22,928 nt of DNA, taken from contig CAJULM010000045.1 of assembly GCA_910587285.1 (NCBI GenBank), positions 1 to 22,928 of the forward strand. Direction: 5' to 3'. Position numbers and translations under genes: made by a program. This DNA is from an uncultured Oscillospiraceae bacterium. GTDB taxonomy: Bacteria; Bacillota; Clostridia; Oscillospirales; Oscillospiraceae. Below, piece by piece: positions 7,179 through 15,108 of the stretch. How positions within the stretch are numbered: the first letter of the stretch is position 1; every line of letters begins with the position of its first letter. The notes under the pieces are model-generated. The model was given only the letters and a program-made list of their open reading frames with translations. It did not search any database and was not told the origin of the DNA.

Positions 7179-7487
7179 ATGAAGGGTGTTTTTCGATTTC
7201 TGCGGGGGCTGCTGCTCCCGCTGGGCGCGGCAGCGGTGCTGGTGTTTTTCGCCACGGCGGTGGACAGCCTCAACGACGGGCAGAGCGCCGAGCGCCTCGC
7301 CCAGCTGGAGCAGGCGGTGCGGCGCAGCTGCGCGGCCTGCTACGCCGCGGAGGGGGTCTACCCCCCCGATCTCGCCTATCTCCAGGAGCGCTACGGCCTT
7401 CAGATCGACGAGGAACGCTATCTGGTCCACTACAGCGCCACAGCGCAGAACCTGATGCCGGACATCACCGTGCTGCCCCTTGAGTAG
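7179..7487 (+). CDS. Small single-TM protein, pseudopilin-like
   Basis: A 102-residue protein, not recognised by name. It has a basic N-terminus, one membrane helix (about 8-27), then a short soluble domain with YAAEGVYPPDLAYLQERYG (about 50-68). That last pattern recalls the post-helix region of type II/IV pseudopilins, where YP-P-L precedes a short helix. It lacks the Gly-Phe-Thr-Leu-Ile-Glu prepilin signature. Its position, four bases after the GspF-type gene and before three other one-helix proteins, suggests a minor filament subunit or assembly factor. The function is inferred from context only. Confidence 0.65.
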   Translation: MKGVFRFLRGLLLPLGAAAVLVFFATAVDSLNDGQSAERLAQLEQAVRRSCAACYAAEGVYPPDLAYLQERYGLQIDEERYLVHYSATAQNLMPDITVLPLE

Positions 7488-7511
7488 CGCGGACCAAGCG
7501 AGAGATGAAGC

Positions 7512-7997
7512 ATGAAAAAACGAAGTGATCATCTGGAGGGCCTGATGGCTCTGCTGCTGTTCGGGGTGTTCGCGGTGTGCCTGCTGGCAGTGCTGCTCAC
7601 CGGCGCCAACAGCTACCAGTCCCTGACCCAGCGGGACCGCACCGCCTCCGACAGCCGCACCTGCGCCCAATATCTGGCCACCCGCGTGCGTCAGGCCGAC
7701 CAGTACCAGGCCATCGGCGTGGAGCCCTTTGGCGGCGGCGACGCCCTCTCCTTCCGCCAGGACATCGACGGCCGGGAATACCTCACCCGAGTCTACGTCT
7801 GGGACGGCTGGCTGATGGAGCTGTTTTCCGCCGCCGATACCGCCCTGTCCCCCCAGGACGGGGAGCGCATCATGGCCGCCCAGGCGCTCACCGCCGAGCA
7901 GAGGGACGGCCTGCTGTACCTTTCCATCACCCCCGCCCAGGGGGAGCGGACAGAGCTGCTGCTCTCCCCGCGCTGCGGAGAGGGGGACCTGCCATGA
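7512..7997 (+). CDS. Membrane-anchored hypothetical protein, DUF4860-like
   Basis: A 161-residue protein with a basic start (MKKRSDHLEGL), one membrane helix (~11-32) and a soluble domain rich in beta-type sequence (GGGDALSFRQDIDGREYLTRVYVWDGWLMELF). The helix begins with a glutamate (E9) just inside it, as in pilin-like proteins, but no canonical prepilin cleavage site is visible. I recall a domain of unknown function (DUF4860) for proteins with this layout in clostridial pilus-like operons, but cannot verify it here. The ribosome site is weak (GAGAG). Its TGA overlaps the next ATG (ATGA), so the next gene is translationally coupled. Confidence 0.65.
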   Translation: MKKRSDHLEGLMALLLFGVFAVCLLAVLLTGANSYQSLTQRDRTASDSRTCAQYLATRVRQADQYQAIGVEPFGGGDALSFRQDIDGREYLTRVYVWDGWLMELFSAADTALSPQDGERIMAAQALTAEQRDGLLYLSITPAQGERTELLLSPRCGEGDLP

Positions 7998-8470
7998 AAA
8001 GCAAGGCCCCCCTGCTGCTCATGGAGCAGATGGTGATGCTGGTGGTGTTCGCCCTGGCCGCGGCGCTGTGCGTGCAGGCCTTTGTGCGCTCGGACGGCTC
8101 CTCCGCCCGCAATGAGGCCAGGGACCGCGCCGTGGTGCTGTGTCAGAACGCGGCGGAGCTCATCCGCCACACCGGCGGCAATTTCAATGAGGCGGCGGAA
8201 GCGCTGGGCCTGGAGTTCGGCCAGGGCAGCACCATGTTCCGCTATTACGACGAGAACTGGGAGCCGCTCCCCTTCAGCGAAGGACCTATCCCCGGCGGCG
8301 GCGAGGGCTACCACCCTGCCCAGGAGGGTGCCTATCGCCTGACCATTCAAGCCGTACTGGACGTGCCGCCCGGTCTGGGCAAGGCGTCCGTCTGCGTGTC
8401 CGAGGCGGAGGGAGAGGCGTTGTTTGAGCTGGAGGTAGCCTGGCAGGAGGAGGTGTCCCCCCGTGGATAA
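7994..8470 (+). CDS. Pseudopilin-like membrane protein
   Basis: A 158-residue protein starting at the ATG that overlaps the previous stop; the open frame runs further upstream but only as a shadow of the previous gene. MKSKAPLLLMEQMVMLVVF shows a glutamate (E11) at the head of a long hydrophobic helix (~7-30), as in type IV pilin-like N-termini. There is no Gly before a plausible cleavage point, only Pro6. The remaining domain includes GNFNEAAEALGLE and a beta-rich C-terminal half (YRLTIQAVLDVP...ALFELEVAWQEE). It is probably a filament or pseudopilus subunit. Its end overlaps the next gene by eight bases. Confidence 0.65.
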   Translation: MKSKAPLLLMEQMVMLVVFALAAALCVQAFVRSDGSSARNEARDRAVVLCQNAAELIRHTGGNFNEAAEALGLEFGQGSTMFRYYDENWEPLPFSEGPIPGGGEGYHPAQEGAYRLTIQAVLDVPPGLGKASVCVSEAEGEALFELEVAWQEEVSPRG

Positions 8471-8927
8471 CCGCAAGCAGTCCCAGGTGTCCCCGCCCCC
8501 GGTGGGGGGCGCGTCCCTGCTGGTGGTGTTCGCCGTGCTGTGCCTGACGGTGTTCGCCCTTTTGAGCCTGTCCACCGTCCGCGCCAGCGAGCGGCTCAGT
8601 CAGGCCTCCGCCCAGGCGGTGGCCGACTACTACGCCGCCGACTGCCAGGCCCAGGCCATCCTGGCCTGGCTGCGCACCGGCGGGGAGAAGCCTCAGGACA
8701 TCCCCGAGGACTTTTCCATGTCCACCGCCATCAGCGATTTCCCGGACCACAACGAGACCACCCACTGCTATGCCTGCCCCATTTCGGACACCCAGGAGCT
8801 CCAGGTGGAGGTCCGCTTCCACAGCGGCGGGAGCTATACCATCCTGCGCTGGCAGGCCGGCCCCATCGGGGAGTGGGCGGCCAGCGACACCGTGGAAATC
8901 TGGGACGGGGACGGCACTACATTTTAA
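8463..8927 (+). CDS. Pseudopilin-like membrane protein, GTG start
   Basis: A 154-residue protein with a Pro/Gly-rich N-terminus (SPPPVGG), a membrane helix (~16-38) and the segment QAVADYYAADCQAQAILAWLRTG. That segment resembles the post-helix region of PilX/GspK-like minor pilins, which contain a YYAAxxG/AQ pattern. Start is GTG 8463, preceded by a strong AGGAGGAGG (8444-8452) inside the previous gene and overlapping its end by eight bases. A minor pilin that initiates or caps a filament is a reasonable guess from the YYAA pattern. No verified family name. Confidence 0.65.
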   Translation: MDNRKQSQVSPPPVGGASLLVVFAVLCLTVFALLSLSTVRASERLSQASAQAVADYYAADCQAQAILAWLRTGGEKPQDIPEDFSMSTAISDFPDHNETTHCYACPISDTQELQVEVRFHSGGSYTILRWQAGPIGEWAASDTVEIWDGDGTTF

Positions 8928-8940
8928 GGAGGAGCCCGAT

Positions 8941-9999
8941 ATGGCGGAATTGCTGGATTATCTATCCCGCGTGGTGCAGGACGGCGCGTCCGACCTGTTC
9001 ATCATCGCGGGCAGCCCTGTGTGCGAGAAGCTGGAGAGCCGGCTGTGCCACATCAGCCCGGAGCGGGTCATGCCCGATGACTGCGAGCGCCTCATCACCG
9101 ACCTATACGAGAAGGCCGGGCGCAAAATGGACGCGTTTTTGCAGCGGGGGGACGACGACTTCTCCTTCTCCCTGCCCGGCCTGGCCCGGTTCCGGGCCAA
9201 CACCTACCGTCAGCGCGGCTCCATGGCGGCGGTGATCCGGGTGGTGGCCTTCGGCATCCCCGACTGGAAGGATCTGGGCATCCCCGAGGAGGTCGTCAAG
9301 CTCTCCCGGGTAAAGCACGGCATGATTCTCGTCACCGGCACCGCGGGCAGCGGCAAGTCCACCACCCAGGCCTGCATCATCGACCAAATCAATCAGACCC
9401 GGGAGTGCCACATCATCACCATGGAGAACCCCATTGAGTACCTCCACCGCAACCACAGCAGCATCGTCAGCCAGCGGGAGATCGCCATCGACACCGAGGA
9501 CTACCTCTCCGCCCTGCGCGCCTGTCTGCGGCAGGCCCCCGATGTGATTCTCCTGGGCGAGATGCGGGACCACGAGACCATCCGCACCGCCATGACGGCG
9601 GCGGAGACCGGCCACCTGCTCATCGCCACCCTGCACACCCAGGGCGCGGTGAACACCATCGACCGCATTGTGGACTCCTTCCCCAGCGACCAGCAGGCCC
9701 AGGTGCGCATCCAGCTGAGCATGGTGCTGCACACCGTGGTGTCCCAGCAGCTGCTGCCCGGCGCGTCCGGCAGCCTGGTGCCCGCCTTCGAAGTCATGCA
9801 CGTGAACAGCGGTATCCGCAGCCTGATCCGGGACAGCAAGAGCCATCAGATCGACAACGCCATCGCCGCCGGCGGCGGGGAGGGCATGATCACCATGGAC
9901 CAGTCCATCTTCGCGCTCTATCAGGCGGGAAAAATCAGTAAGGACACCGCCCTGTCCTTCTCCGCCCACCCCGAGCAGCTTCAGCGCCGGCTGGGCTGA
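8941..9999 (+). CDS. PilT-type twitching ATPase
   Basis: A 352-residue cytoplasmic hexameric ATPase of the GspE/PilT superfamily. It has the N-terminal PAS-like domain (GASDLFIIAGSPV at 15-27), Walker A GTAGSGKST (133-141), Walker B VILLGE followed by MRD (202-210, the PilT form GEMRD), and His box ATLHT (229-233). The C-terminal GIRSLIRDSKSHQIDNAI (291-308) corresponds to the AIRNLIRE element that marks PilT over PilB. In type IV pili PilT powers retraction. ATG 8941 follows AAGGAGGA at 8926-8933; the open frame continues upstream as an out-of-gene extension. It is the last gene of the operon and is followed by a strong terminator. No PilB-type extension ATPase is present in the window. Confidence 0.92.
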   Translation: MAELLDYLSRVVQDGASDLFIIAGSPVCEKLESRLCHISPERVMPDDCERLITDLYEKAGRKMDAFLQRGDDDFSFSLPGLARFRANTYRQRGSMAAVIRVVAFGIPDWKDLGIPEEVVKLSRVKHGMILVTGTAGSGKSTTQACIIDQINQTRECHIITMENPIEYLHRNHSSIVSQREIAIDTEDYLSALRACLRQAPDVILLGEMRDHETIRTAMTAAETGHLLIATLHTQGAVNTIDRIVDSFPSDQQAQVRIQLSMVLHTVVSQQLLPGASGSLVPAFEVMHVNSGIRSLIRDSKSHQIDNAIAAGGGEGMITMDQSIFALYQAGKISKDTALSFSAHPEQLQRRLG

Positions 10000-10011
10000 C
10001 CCTGAAAGTAT

Positions 10012-10048
10012 AAGCGCCCGGACCGATTTTCGGTCCGGGCGCTTTTTT
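10012..10048 (+). terminator. Rho-independent terminator of the pilus-like operon
   Basis: A perfect 15-bp stem (10012-10026 with 10030-10044), AAGCGCCCGGACCGA paired with TCGGTCCGGGCGCTT around a three-base loop, ends in a six-T run (10043-10048). It begins 12 bases after the PilT stop. On the other strand the T tail is weak, but the hairpin may also help end the convergent gene. Confidence 0.93.
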
Positions 10049-10053
10049 CTCCG

Positions 10054-11646
10054 TCAGGGCTCCTCCGCCCGCCTCACCTCCAGGTAGTAGTGCTCCACAG
10101 CGGGGTCCAGCTCCACGATGTCCGCCCCGCTCTCCCAGTCAAAGCCGTAGTTCTGGCGCACCACGCGCACGTACTGGGTGTTCACCGCCTGCGCCGTCTG
10201 CCGGGTGAAGCTCAGGCCGCTGCCCAGCCGCGTCACCAGGTCGTAGCCGTACACGTCCCTGGTCTCCGCCTCCCCGCCGCCGCAGAAGTGGTCGTAGCTG
10301 GCCCGCTTCACAAGCTCCGCCGCCACCGTCGCGCTGCCCCCGGCGGGGATGGTGACACTGGCCTCCAGGTAAAACACCCGGTCCGCCACTTCAAAGTCCA
10401 TCTCCATCAGCCAGCCGGTGTCATACCGGGCCACAGGTTCGTCGGAAATCAGGCCGTAGGCCGTCAGGTCCTTTTTCATCAGCAGGAAGTAGAGCTCAAA
10501 ATCGGGCCGCTCCCCCTCCCAGCTCCACCCCTCGTACATCAGCTCCGCCGCCGCGCGCAGGGCGCTGTCCAGGTCGGCGGCGTACCGCTTCACCGTCACC
10601 CCGGCCTCCACAGTCTGGGTGGTGTCCGCCCCGCCGGTGGCGTAGCCCTGGGTGGTGAGGTTGGCGATGTCCTCCCCCAGCACAATCAGGTAGAAGGGGT
10701 CGCCATTCTCCGGGTCAAAGCTGCGGGGGATGGAAAAGCTCTGCATCATGTGCCCCGAATCCGGGTCGATGCTGGCCCCGTGAAAGCCGTAGGACAGCAC
10801 CGTGGTCTTCCCGTAGTCCAAATCGAACTCCGCCCGGATGGTGGGGTTGGGGATATCCGCCTGGGAGTCCGCCTCCGGCCCCCAGTAATCGGTGAACTCG
10901 TACACCGTCACCGGCACGCCGGACAGGTCCTGCCGGTCCCCCACCGCGTCCTCCAGATAGCCCCCGTCCGCCAGCAGGTCCCGGTAGCCCTCCCAGCTGT
11001 GGAGGGTATCCAGGTTCAGCAACGGTCCGGCATCCTCCGCGCCGTACACCCCCTGGAAGCCGCCGGAGTACCCCCCGGCGTGCAGGGCGGTCTGCGCCCG
11101 CTCCCCATCCACGCGCAGCGCGGGGGTGTCCCGTTCCAGCTCGTACAGCGAGCTGACAAAGGGATAGAGCAGGGTGACGGTCTTGTCCTCCCCCGTGGGG
11201 TTGGTCAGGGTGTAGGCGTCCGTCACCCGCAGGTCGGTGGACCGCCCCCACTCCTCCTCCCCCCAGAGGGAGAAGTCATAGGTCAGCGCCCGCTGGGCGG
11301 TCAGCTCCTCCCCTCCGCTGAGGGCGGCCAGGGGAAGCACCGGCCCGGCGTAGGCGGAGAACACGCTGCCCTCCCCGTGGCCCGGCCCGCCCTCCATGCC
11401 GCCGGGGGGCTGCATATTGTCGCCGACGGGGGCATCTCCGGGGTCCCCCGGGCCGAAACCGCTGGGCTGCCCGGTCCCCCCGCGCACCGCCCAGGCCCCC
11501 AGGCCGATCACCACCGCCAGGGCCGCGGCGGCGGCGCCAAATTTCAGCCAGCTCACCCGCCCGCGCCGAGGCTTCACCTGGGCGGCCTCGTCCACCAGCC
11601 CGTCCCTTATCTCCGTAATGGCCTCAAACAGCGTCTCTCCTGTCAT
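10054..11646 (-). CDS. Large membrane-anchored partner of the ECF sigma factor
   Basis: A 530-residue protein, not recognised by name. A short cytoplasmic N-terminus (MTGETLFEAITEIRDGLVDEA, ~1-30) resembles the sigma-binding ends of clostridial anti-sigma-like proteins. One membrane helix (~33-54) is followed by a Gly/Pro-rich linker (~55-95) and a large extracellular part (~100-530) rich in beta-type sequence. No HxxxCxxC zinc anti-sigma motif is present. The ATG overlaps the sigma stop (ATGA), so both are made together. I infer an anti-sigma or co-sensor that reads an outside signal. The frame is open upstream to 11823 but only through the sigma gene's opposite frame. Confidence 0.7.
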   Translation of the reverse strand: MTGETLFEAITEIRDGLVDEAAQVKPRRGRVSWLKFGAAAAALAVVIGLGAWAVRGGTGQPSGFGPGDPGDAPVGDNMQPPGGMEGGPGHGEGSVFSAYAGPVLPLAALSGGEELTAQRALTYDFSLWGEEEWGRSTDLRVTDAYTLTNPTGEDKTVTLLYPFVSSLYELERDTPALRVDGERAQTALHAGGYSGGFQGVYGAEDAGPLLNLDTLHSWEGYRDLLADGGYLEDAVGDRQDLSGVPVTVYEFTDYWGPEADSQADIPNPTIRAEFDLDYGKTTVLSYGFHGASIDPDSGHMMQSFSIPRSFDPENGDPFYLIVLGEDIANLTTQGYATGGADTTQTVEAGVTVKRYAADLDSALRAAAELMYEGWSWEGERPDFELYFLLMKKDLTAYGLISDEPVARYDTGWLMEMDFEVADRVFYLEASVTIPAGGSATVAAELVKRASYDHFCGGGEAETRDVYGYDLVTRLGSGLSFTRQTAQAVNTQYVRVVRQNYGFDWESGADIVELDPAVEHYYLEVRRAEEP

Positions 11647-12200
11647 ACCGTCATCCCCTCCTGTTCCAAGCTCCGTCTCAGGTCCTTTCGCAGCCGCTGG
11701 AGCCGCTTTGCCATCTGATTGGGCCCCACGCCCCACTCCTTTGCCAGCGCGCGCACCTCCTGGCCGTACCAGTACCGCCGGAGAAAGACCGCCCGGTCCT
11801 CCCGGTCCAGCCCCTCCAGCCACCTCTCAATGCAGCTGGTGAGCGCCCGGCCCTCCACCGCCTCCTCCACCCCCCTGGGGTCGGGCAGGCAGTCCTCCAG
11901 CTCGGACAGCATGGCGTCCAGCCCGGCGTACCGCTTTTGGGCGCGCTCCCGCCGCCAGCGGCTGAGGGAGAGGTTGCGCACAATCCGCCCCAAAAAAGCG
12001 GGCAGGCTGTCCGGCCGCTGGGGCGGGATGGCGTTCCAGGCCCGGTGCCATGCGTCGCTGACGCACTCCTCCGCGTCCTCCCAGCTGCCCAGAATGTTCT
12101 GGGCGATGGTCCGGCAGTACGCGCCGTATTTCCGCTGGGTCTCGGCGATGGCCGCCTCGTCCCGGCTCCAGTACAGCGCCACTATGGCGGCGTCCTCCAT
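11643..12200 (-). CDS. ECF-type RNA polymerase sigma factor
   Basis: A 185-residue sigma-70-family factor. Region 2 is at ~22-85 (YCRTIAQNILGSWEDAEECVSDAWHRAWNAIPP, then FLGRIVRNLSLSRWRRER), and region 4 at ~130-180 with a helix-turn-helix in EVRALAKEWGVGPNQMAKRLQRLRKDLRRSL. Regions 1 and 3 are absent, as in ECF sigmas. I chose ATG 12200 because AAAGGAGG precedes it at 12208-12215; the GTG at 12218 would overlap that site. Upstream, on the minus strand, TTGCGA and TCTAAA are 17 bases apart and CGTCTATATAGG lies near the start, but neither is a secure promoter. It probably responds to envelope stress through the coupled membrane protein. Its regulon is unknown. Confidence 0.9.
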   Translation of the reverse strand: MEDAAIVALYWSRDEAAIAETQRKYGAYCRTIAQNILGSWEDAEECVSDAWHRAWNAIPPQRPDSLPAFLGRIVRNLSLSRWRRERAQKRYAGLDAMLSELEDCLPDPRGVEEAVEGRALTSCIERWLEGLDREDRAVFLRRYWYGQEVRALAKEWGVGPNQMAKRLQRLRKDLRRSLEQEGMTV

Positions 12201-12275
12201 GTCCTCGCCTCCTTTCACCTATATAGACGCAGTTTAGAAGGGGATATGCCGGGGTTCGCAACTTTTTTGTCCCCC

Positions 12276-12310
12276 AAAAAATCAGGGGGAGCCCGCCGGG
12301 GCTCCCCCTG
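12276..12310 (-). terminator. Rho-independent terminator of tldD-tldE
   Basis: Read on the minus strand, CAGGGGGAGCCC (12310-12299) pairs perfectly with GGGCTCCCCCTG (12294-12283) around the loop CGGC. It is followed by ATTTTTT (12282-12276). The hairpin starts about 30 bases after the tldE stop and lies between that operon and the sigma gene, separating the two units. Confidence 0.93.
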
Positions 12311-12340
12311 TTCCAAGTCAAATCATCGGGCCCGGACGGC

Positions 12341-13627
12341 TCACTCCCCCGCCCCGGCCACGGACACGTCCTTCAGCCGCACGGCGTAGGGCCCGTCGTA
12401 CGCGGCGGTGAGGTAGCGCTCCTGGGAGAACACCAGGCTCCTCTGGGCCTCTAAAATGCTGCCGTTCACCGAGCCGCCGGTGACGGGCGTCACCGTTCCA
12501 TCCGCCTCAATGAGATAGGCCAGGCGGATCTCGCCGCCGAAGTGGCCGCTCATATGGTCCATCTGGAAGTCGGAGAAGGCCACCGCCCACAGGCACGGGG
12601 CCTTTTTCAGCTCCTCAAAGGGTAACGTGCCGTTGCCGCAGGCTACCTTCTCATAGTACCCCGTGGGCTTCACCCCCAGGTAGCGGCAGAAACGGTTGGG
12701 GCCGTGCCAGGTCAGCAGCTTCCCCCCTTCCAGCAGGGACAGGTCGGCCATGGGAATGCCCTCCGCGCTGTAGGGTTCCGCGGCGGCCAGCTTGAGGTTC
12801 AGCCGCTCGCCGTCCGTCTCCCCCTGCACGTCCTCCCCCTGCTGCCACGTGGAGTATTTGGCGTACACCATGGAGGCCGCGGAGCGCTCCTTGTAATAGG
12901 ACAGCACCTCCGCCACCTGGTCGCCGCTGAGCACCAGGTTATATTTGCCGCTCTTGAGCGTCTTCTGGGCCCGCGCCCGGTCCCGCACGAAGGTGAGGGC
13001 CTCCGCCACCTTGGCGGCCAGGGCCTGCTCATCCAGCCCATCGTACTCAAACTCGTGGAACATCTCCACGTCCTCCGGCTCCCTGCACTGCACCACAAAC
13101 TCGCCCTTCACCTTGGCGTCGGTGTAGGCCACGTCCGTCCCCTCCGACGAGACAATACGGTCGGTGCTGCGCACGACGAACACCTCGGCGGAGTTGACGA
13201 GGGCGTCCGCCAGGGTGTCGGCGGCGAACAGGGCCCGGGCCATCTTCCCCGCGCTCTGGGCCAGGGGGGCCTCCGCCAGCTCCCCGGTCTTCTCCACCAT
13301 GGGAGCCTTCACCGGGTCGGGCATCTCAAAATAGGGGTTGGCGGCAAATTGGGCGGCGTAATACGCCTTGCGCAGCTCGTCCTCGAGCTGCGTCTCGTCC
13401 ATGGACGAGACAAGCTGCACCGAGGTGAAGCCCCGGCCGGGCTTGTCCCCCTCCCCGGCCTCCACATCCCGAAACACCGTGACCTCGTACTTGTGCACGT
13501 CCTTGGTGCGCCGGGTGTCCAGCTGCTGTTTCACAAAGAACAGCTCGGCGGTCTCCTCCACCCGCTCGTTGATGCGCCACCGGGAAATGCCGCAGCGCTC
13601 CAGGGCGCTCTTGATTCTCTCAATCAT
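12341..13627 (-). CDS. tldE: TldE/PmbA-like metalloprotease subunit
   Basis: A 428-residue member of the TldD/PmbA family without the HExxxH zinc motif, as expected for the non-catalytic TldE/PmbA partner. Known family members form heterodimers with TldD that cut unfolded or leader peptides (microcin B17 maturation, antitoxin turnover in E. coli). The beta-rich C-terminal half includes a segment like GGKLLTWHGPNRFCRYLGVKPTG and ends in QRSLVFSQERYLTAAYDGPYAVRLKDVSVAG. It starts 12 bases after the tldD stop, with GAGGAGG overlapping that stop, so the two are one operon. No obvious peptide substrate gene lies nearby. Confidence 0.88.
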   Translation of the reverse strand: MIERIKSALERCGISRWRINERVEETAELFFVKQQLDTRRTKDVHKYEVTVFRDVEAGEGDKPGRGFTSVQLVSSMDETQLEDELRKAYYAAQFAANPYFEMPDPVKAPMVEKTGELAEAPLAQSAGKMARALFAADTLADALVNSAEVFVVRSTDRIVSSEGTDVAYTDAKVKGEFVVQCREPEDVEMFHEFEYDGLDEQALAAKVAEALTFVRDRARAQKTLKSGKYNLVLSGDQVAEVLSYYKERSAASMVYAKYSTWQQGEDVQGETDGERLNLKLAAAEPYSAEGIPMADLSLLEGGKLLTWHGPNRFCRYLGVKPTGYYEKVACGNGTLPFEELKKAPCLWAVAFSDFQMDHMSGHFGGEIRLAYLIEADGTVTPVTGGSVNGSILEAQRSLVFSQERYLTAAYDGPYAVRLKDVSVAGAGE

Positions 13628-13639
13628 GGTTCCGCCTCC

Positions 13640-15052
13640 TCAGCCTAATCTGATGCGGGCCTTCATATACGGTCCCCCGTCGGACACCTTCACCCACTCC
13701 TTGTGCCCCTTGCCGCAGTAGCCGCTGCCGGACAGCACCGGCGTTTTGCTCATCATGGTGACGGACTTGAGCAGGTCGGGCACGTAGCCGGTGAGCACGA
13801 TGGGGGAGTAAATCTTCCCCGTGAGCTTCCCGTTCTTGATCTCCTTGGCGGTTGTGACCATGCACTGGATGCCCCAGTTCTTGGGGTCCTCCATGCCGCT
13901 GGAGGGGCACTCCAGCAAGAACCCGTCCTCGATGGAGGCGATCAGCTCCTCCGGGGCGGCGTCTCCGCCCTGGAAGTAGGTGTTGGTCATCCGGGTATAA
14001 GCCTTGCGCTCATAGCTCTCCCGGCGGCCGTTGCCGGTGGGCTTCACCCCCAGCCGCGCGGCGGCCAGCGCGTCGCACATACCCGTCTTCAGCACGCCCT
14101 TGTCGATGATCACCGTGTCCCCGGTGAGGGTGCCCTCGTCGTCAAAGAACGCGGTGGCGCTCTCCGCCACGGCGGAGCCGTCGTGCATCGTCACCAGCGG
14201 GCTGGCCACGTACTCGCCGATAAAGCTCTTGGCCAGCGCCCGGTCCTTCACGAACATATCCATCTCCACCCCGTGGCCGAAGGCCTCGTGGACGATCATG
14301 CCGGTGGTGGACGGGTCGCACACGCACTCGTACTCCCCCGGCGGGATGGGCTGGCTGTCCAGCAGGGCCAGGGCGTCCCTGGCCGCCTGCTCCACCCCGG
14401 CGTCCATCTCGTCCAGCAGCTCCGCCCCGCCCAGCACGGAGAAGGGCCTGTAGGACATCTTGATCTCCTGCCCCCGGGAGGCCATCACCGCCACCATGGC
14501 GTTGGTCCACATCACGGTCTGGTCCAAGTCCCGGTGCTGGGAGAAGAACAGCTTGCGGTACGCCCGGTAGCTCACCGCCGCCTGGGCGTCCAGAATCCGC
14601 TCGTCCACCCCCAGGGCCTTCTTGCGCAGGGCGGTAATTTTTTCCACAATGGCCTCGTCCCCCAGCTCCCGGGGGTTCACCTTCCAGCCCGTCTCCTTTT
14701 TCAGCGCAGCGGGCTCGTCTGCAGGGACGGGGGTGGGCAGGGGGGCAAAGCCCTCCAGCGCCTTGTTCTGTTCCGCAAGCCGCCGCGCCAGCGTCTCACA
14801 GATGGCGGGGATGTCCTCCTCGGAGAACTCGTTGAAGGAGTACTCGGCGCAGCCCACGCCGTCGAACACCCGCACCACAAAGCCGGTGCCCCCGCCCATA
14901 CCTCCGGCGGCGATGTTCACTCCCGCCCGGCTCACCGCCCACCGGCGGCTGTCGTCCGCCACCGCCAGCACCGAGGCGTAGGGGTACGTCTCACGCAGGG
15001 CGGCGACCAGTTTTTGCAGGCCGGGCTTGGCCCGGTCGATGGTTGAAAACAT
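13640..15052 (-). CDS. tldD: TldD-like zinc metalloprotease
   Basis: A 470-residue cytoplasmic protease. The catalytic motif HEAFGH is at 255-260 (in MIVHEAFGHGVEMD), and the third zinc ligand is probably C446 in SGYCGKGH, matching the His/His/Cys site of E. coli TldD. The N-terminal domain (~1-230) is the substrate channel part. TldD works as a heterodimer with the next gene's product, threading short unfolded peptides into a closed chamber. ATG at 15052 follows AAAGGAGG, and a consensus promoter lies about 60 bases upstream. Family and catalytic role are secure; the substrate is unknown. Confidence 0.94.
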   Translation of the reverse strand: MFSTIDRAKPGLQKLVAALRETYPYASVLAVADDSRRWAVSRAGVNIAAGGMGGGTGFVVRVFDGVGCAEYSFNEFSEEDIPAICETLARRLAEQNKALEGFAPLPTPVPADEPAALKKETGWKVNPRELGDEAIVEKITALRKKALGVDERILDAQAAVSYRAYRKLFFSQHRDLDQTVMWTNAMVAVMASRGQEIKMSYRPFSVLGGAELLDEMDAGVEQAARDALALLDSQPIPPGEYECVCDPSTTGMIVHEAFGHGVEMDMFVKDRALAKSFIGEYVASPLVTMHDGSAVAESATAFFDDEGTLTGDTVIIDKGVLKTGMCDALAAARLGVKPTGNGRRESYERKAYTRMTNTYFQGGDAAPEELIASIEDGFLLECPSSGMEDPKNWGIQCMVTTAKEIKNGKLTGKIYSPIVLTGYVPDLLKSVTMMSKTPVLSGSGYCGKGHKEWVKVSDGGPYMKARIRLG

Positions 15053-15108
15053 AGCAGACCTCCTTTTGGCCGCCCTGAGTGGTGGGGCGCGGGCGGCCCA
15101 GCAGGACT

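Noticed and set aside
12222..12270. ECF-type autoregulatory promoter before the first sigma gene
   Set aside because: GAACC and CGTC are both present on the minus strand, but the spacing (~23 bases) is too long for a standard ECF promoter.
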